Shown in pieces: positions 62,601-64,000 of a stretch of DNA of 64,000 nucleotides. Below the pieces are notes generated by a model. That model had not been told where the DNA came from, made no database searches, and saw nothing but the letters and a program-made list of their open reading frames with translations. Each line of letters begins with the position of its first letter. Within the stretch, counting starts at the first letter, position 1. The stretch covers positions 18,789,893 to 18,853,892 of the forward strand of contig CP141149.1 in NCBI GenBank assembly GCA_035235625.1, read 5' to 3'. Both the position numbers and the translations under genes were made by a program. Origin of the DNA: Saururus chinensis. Taxonomy: Eukaryota; Streptophyta; Magnoliopsida; Piperales; Saururaceae.

Positions 62601-63393
62601 GTATATGAAATGTGTTATATGATGCATAGGTGACGTGAGTATATATTAATGAAATGTGGATTATAACATTATGCACATGTGACATGAATATATGTGTTGT
62701 CCCATGATGAATGGGTGGGGTGAATGAATATGTGATGAATCTTATGTTGATAATGCCTATGATATCATTATAAGTTTACTTTCCATATTAAAACCCTTGC
62801 TGAGTTAAACTCACCCTTTTTTGTTTAGTGTAATTTTGTAGGGCTGCATGTCGTGCCATGTAGGTGCTTTAGATGAGCTCTACGTTGAGTTACGTTGAGC
62901 AAAAAGATGCCACATTCACTGAGAGGGGCTATGGTTGTTTGAGTTATGTTAGATTTATTTATGACATGTTGAACTTATACATTTAACTTTACATTACTAT
63001 GTTTAACCATGGTTGACTTAGACTTATTTAGCCTCGTGACTTATTTCTTTATATGATGACTAGCTGATGTGGGTATGTATGGATTAAAACATTAATTGGT
63101 AGTTTTTATTTTACTTTATTTCTTTTTGTATAAAGGTCTTGTGCGCTTGCTCCATTGTATGTTCATCCAATAATAGGTTAAGTCTTTCCCTTTTCTAAGT
63201 AATTGAGTACATAAAAGAATATTATAAACTTATATCCCATTTTCTTAGATGTAAGTTTTATCTTTTAATAATAATTACTATTTTTCTAAATAAAATTATT
63301 AATTTTAGATGAATGAAGTTTTAAAGGAAACCTTAATTAAAAGTATATTTATTTTAACTAATTTATATTTATATATATTATATATATAGAAAA
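59684..63393. other. LTR-like non-coding tract (family H, inverted) and AT-rich DNA
   Basis: No gene was found. 59850-59925 carries a copy of the degenerate module (ACCAAGAATGTACAAATCTG). 62790-62890 matches 43720-43815 inverted (GTGCCATGTAGGTGCTTTAG; CCTTGCTGAGTTAAACTCAC). No defined ends or target duplication. Confidence 0.45.
62470..62700. repeat. Tandem repeat of about 48 bp, five units
   Basis: GTGACATGAT or a close variant occurs at about 62490, 62538, 62586, 62630 and 62679, with ATATG-type spacers between. Confidence 0.75.
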
Positions 63394-63594
63394 AGTTTAT
63401 ATGAGCCCGGGCTCATATGAACTTACGTGTGCCCGGGTTCCATGGGCCGTCGGATTTATATTCGGCGGCCCATAATACTAATGGGTTTAACCAATAAATA
63501 TAATCAATGAATATTATGAGTCGCCGGATGTAAATCTAATGACTCATATAACCCAGACTCACGTAAATTTATATGAGCCGAGGCTCATATAAAT
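63394..63594. mobile_element. Foldback MITE with palindromic ends
   Basis: Arms of about 95 bp are inverted relatives: left TTTATATGAGCCCGGGCTCA, right (reversed) TTTATATGAGCCTCGGCTCA, both continuing into ACGTG and later a CGGCG.C.CATAATA segment. The tip of the left arm is itself a perfect 20-bp palindrome (63399-63418). The element sits in AT-repeat DNA, which hides any TA target duplication, and lies about 280 bp upstream of the DENR-like start codon. Confidence 0.75.
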
Positions 63595-63596
63595 TG

Positions 63597-63600
<4 letters not shown>

Positions 63601-63646
<46 letters not shown>
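63601..63646. repeat. (AT)23 microsatellite
   Basis: Uninterrupted AT repeat next to the foldback MITE, followed by a short TTTA repeat. Confidence 0.98.
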
Positions 63647-63650
<4 letters not shown>

Positions 63651-63872
63651 TTATTTATTAAGAGTGGATACAGAAAGCAAAGTATATTTGGCCCACTAGA
63701 TATAGCCCACCTCCGGCACGTTAGTATGGGTACTGCGAATTTGGAATGCCTGACAATAAATCCCCCCTGAGATTCGGGCCCAGCTGAAGCCTGCAATCCA
63801 CGCAGGTGCCGAAGGCCCAAAGCAGAAAAAGCTTTGCAACAGAAACCGGGAGGAAGTCGGCGGTAGTTTGAG

Positions 63873-64000
63873 ATGGCGGAGAAGCCGCAGCCGGTGAGGG
63901 TCCTCTACTGCGGCGTCTGCTCCCTCCCCGCCGAGTACTGCGAATTCGGTCCCGACTTCCAGAAATGCAAGCCATGGCTTCTCCAAAACGCCCGCGATCT
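63873..64000 (+). CDS. Density-regulated protein (DENR/TMA22) homologue, 5' end
   Basis: The first 42 codons run off the window. The protein starts [20 protein letters not shown] and continues [16 protein letters not shown], the hallmark N-terminus of plant DENR proteins, whose C..C...C spacing (C13, C16, C23) fits the zinc-binding N-terminal region. DENR with MCT-1 acts on the 40S ribosome in re-initiation after upstream ORFs and in recycling of post-termination complexes, in the cytosol. The C-terminal SUI1 domain would lie beyond the window. The ATG is the first in the frame after a GC-rich leader. No intron is seen in the visible part. Confidence 0.9.
   Translation, partial: MAEKPQPVRVLYCGVCSLPAEYCEFGPDFQKCKPWLLQNARD

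Overview
The window is nuclear DNA of a flowering plant: intron-rich genes with plant splice sites, plant gene families, and long tracts of decayed retrotransposon sequence. The RHD3-type protein looks closest to monocot relatives from memory, so a non-grass monocot is my guess; that is inference and was not tested. No tRNA, rRNA, CRISPR array or operon was seen.

Genes sit in one island (about 9.4-32.6 kb) plus one start at the right edge. Left to right: an L-ascorbate oxidase gene (+, 5 exons, 574 aa); a tail-to-tail neighbour (-, 5 exons, 679 aa) of unrecognised function; a transmembrane 9 superfamily (nonaspanin) gene (-, 7 exons, 636 aa); and an RHD3/atlastin-type ER-shaping GTPase gene (-, 23 coding exons, 809 aa). 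At 63.87 kb the first 42 codons of a DENR/TMA22-like translation factor run off the end. All exon joins were built by hand from reading frame, splice signals and family similarity. The genes do not form a pathway; they share only a broad theme of secretory and endomembrane work (apoplastic oxidase, Golgi/endosome nonaspanin, ER GTPase).

0-9.4 kb is repeat-derived: a decayed gag-like remnant, a long terminal repeat (LTR) with a minisatellite, a broken MULE transposase whose SWIM zinc finger is still readable, and Stowaway-type MITEs in the ascorbate oxidase upstream region. 33-63.4 kb is a graveyard of mostly solo LTRs. Four could be bounded: 36186-41010 (duplicated target CTAAC), 41422-43011 (GTTAG), 51058-54782 (GAACA/TAACA, nested in an inverted older copy of itself) and 57491-59678 (GTCTC). 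Several LTRs share internal modules: a 54-57 bp minisatellite, a roughly 110 bp block, a degenerate 60-70 bp module and a TGAGTA...TACTCA palindrome. A LINE remnant (about 45.9-46.5 kb) and foldback or hAT-like MITEs complete the picture.

I found no convincing new biological system. The most useful leads are the LTR families with shared modules, a duplicated decoy splice acceptor in the TM9SF gene, a GC-AG intron and a target-site-flanked MITE in RHD3, and the unassigned 679-aa protein.
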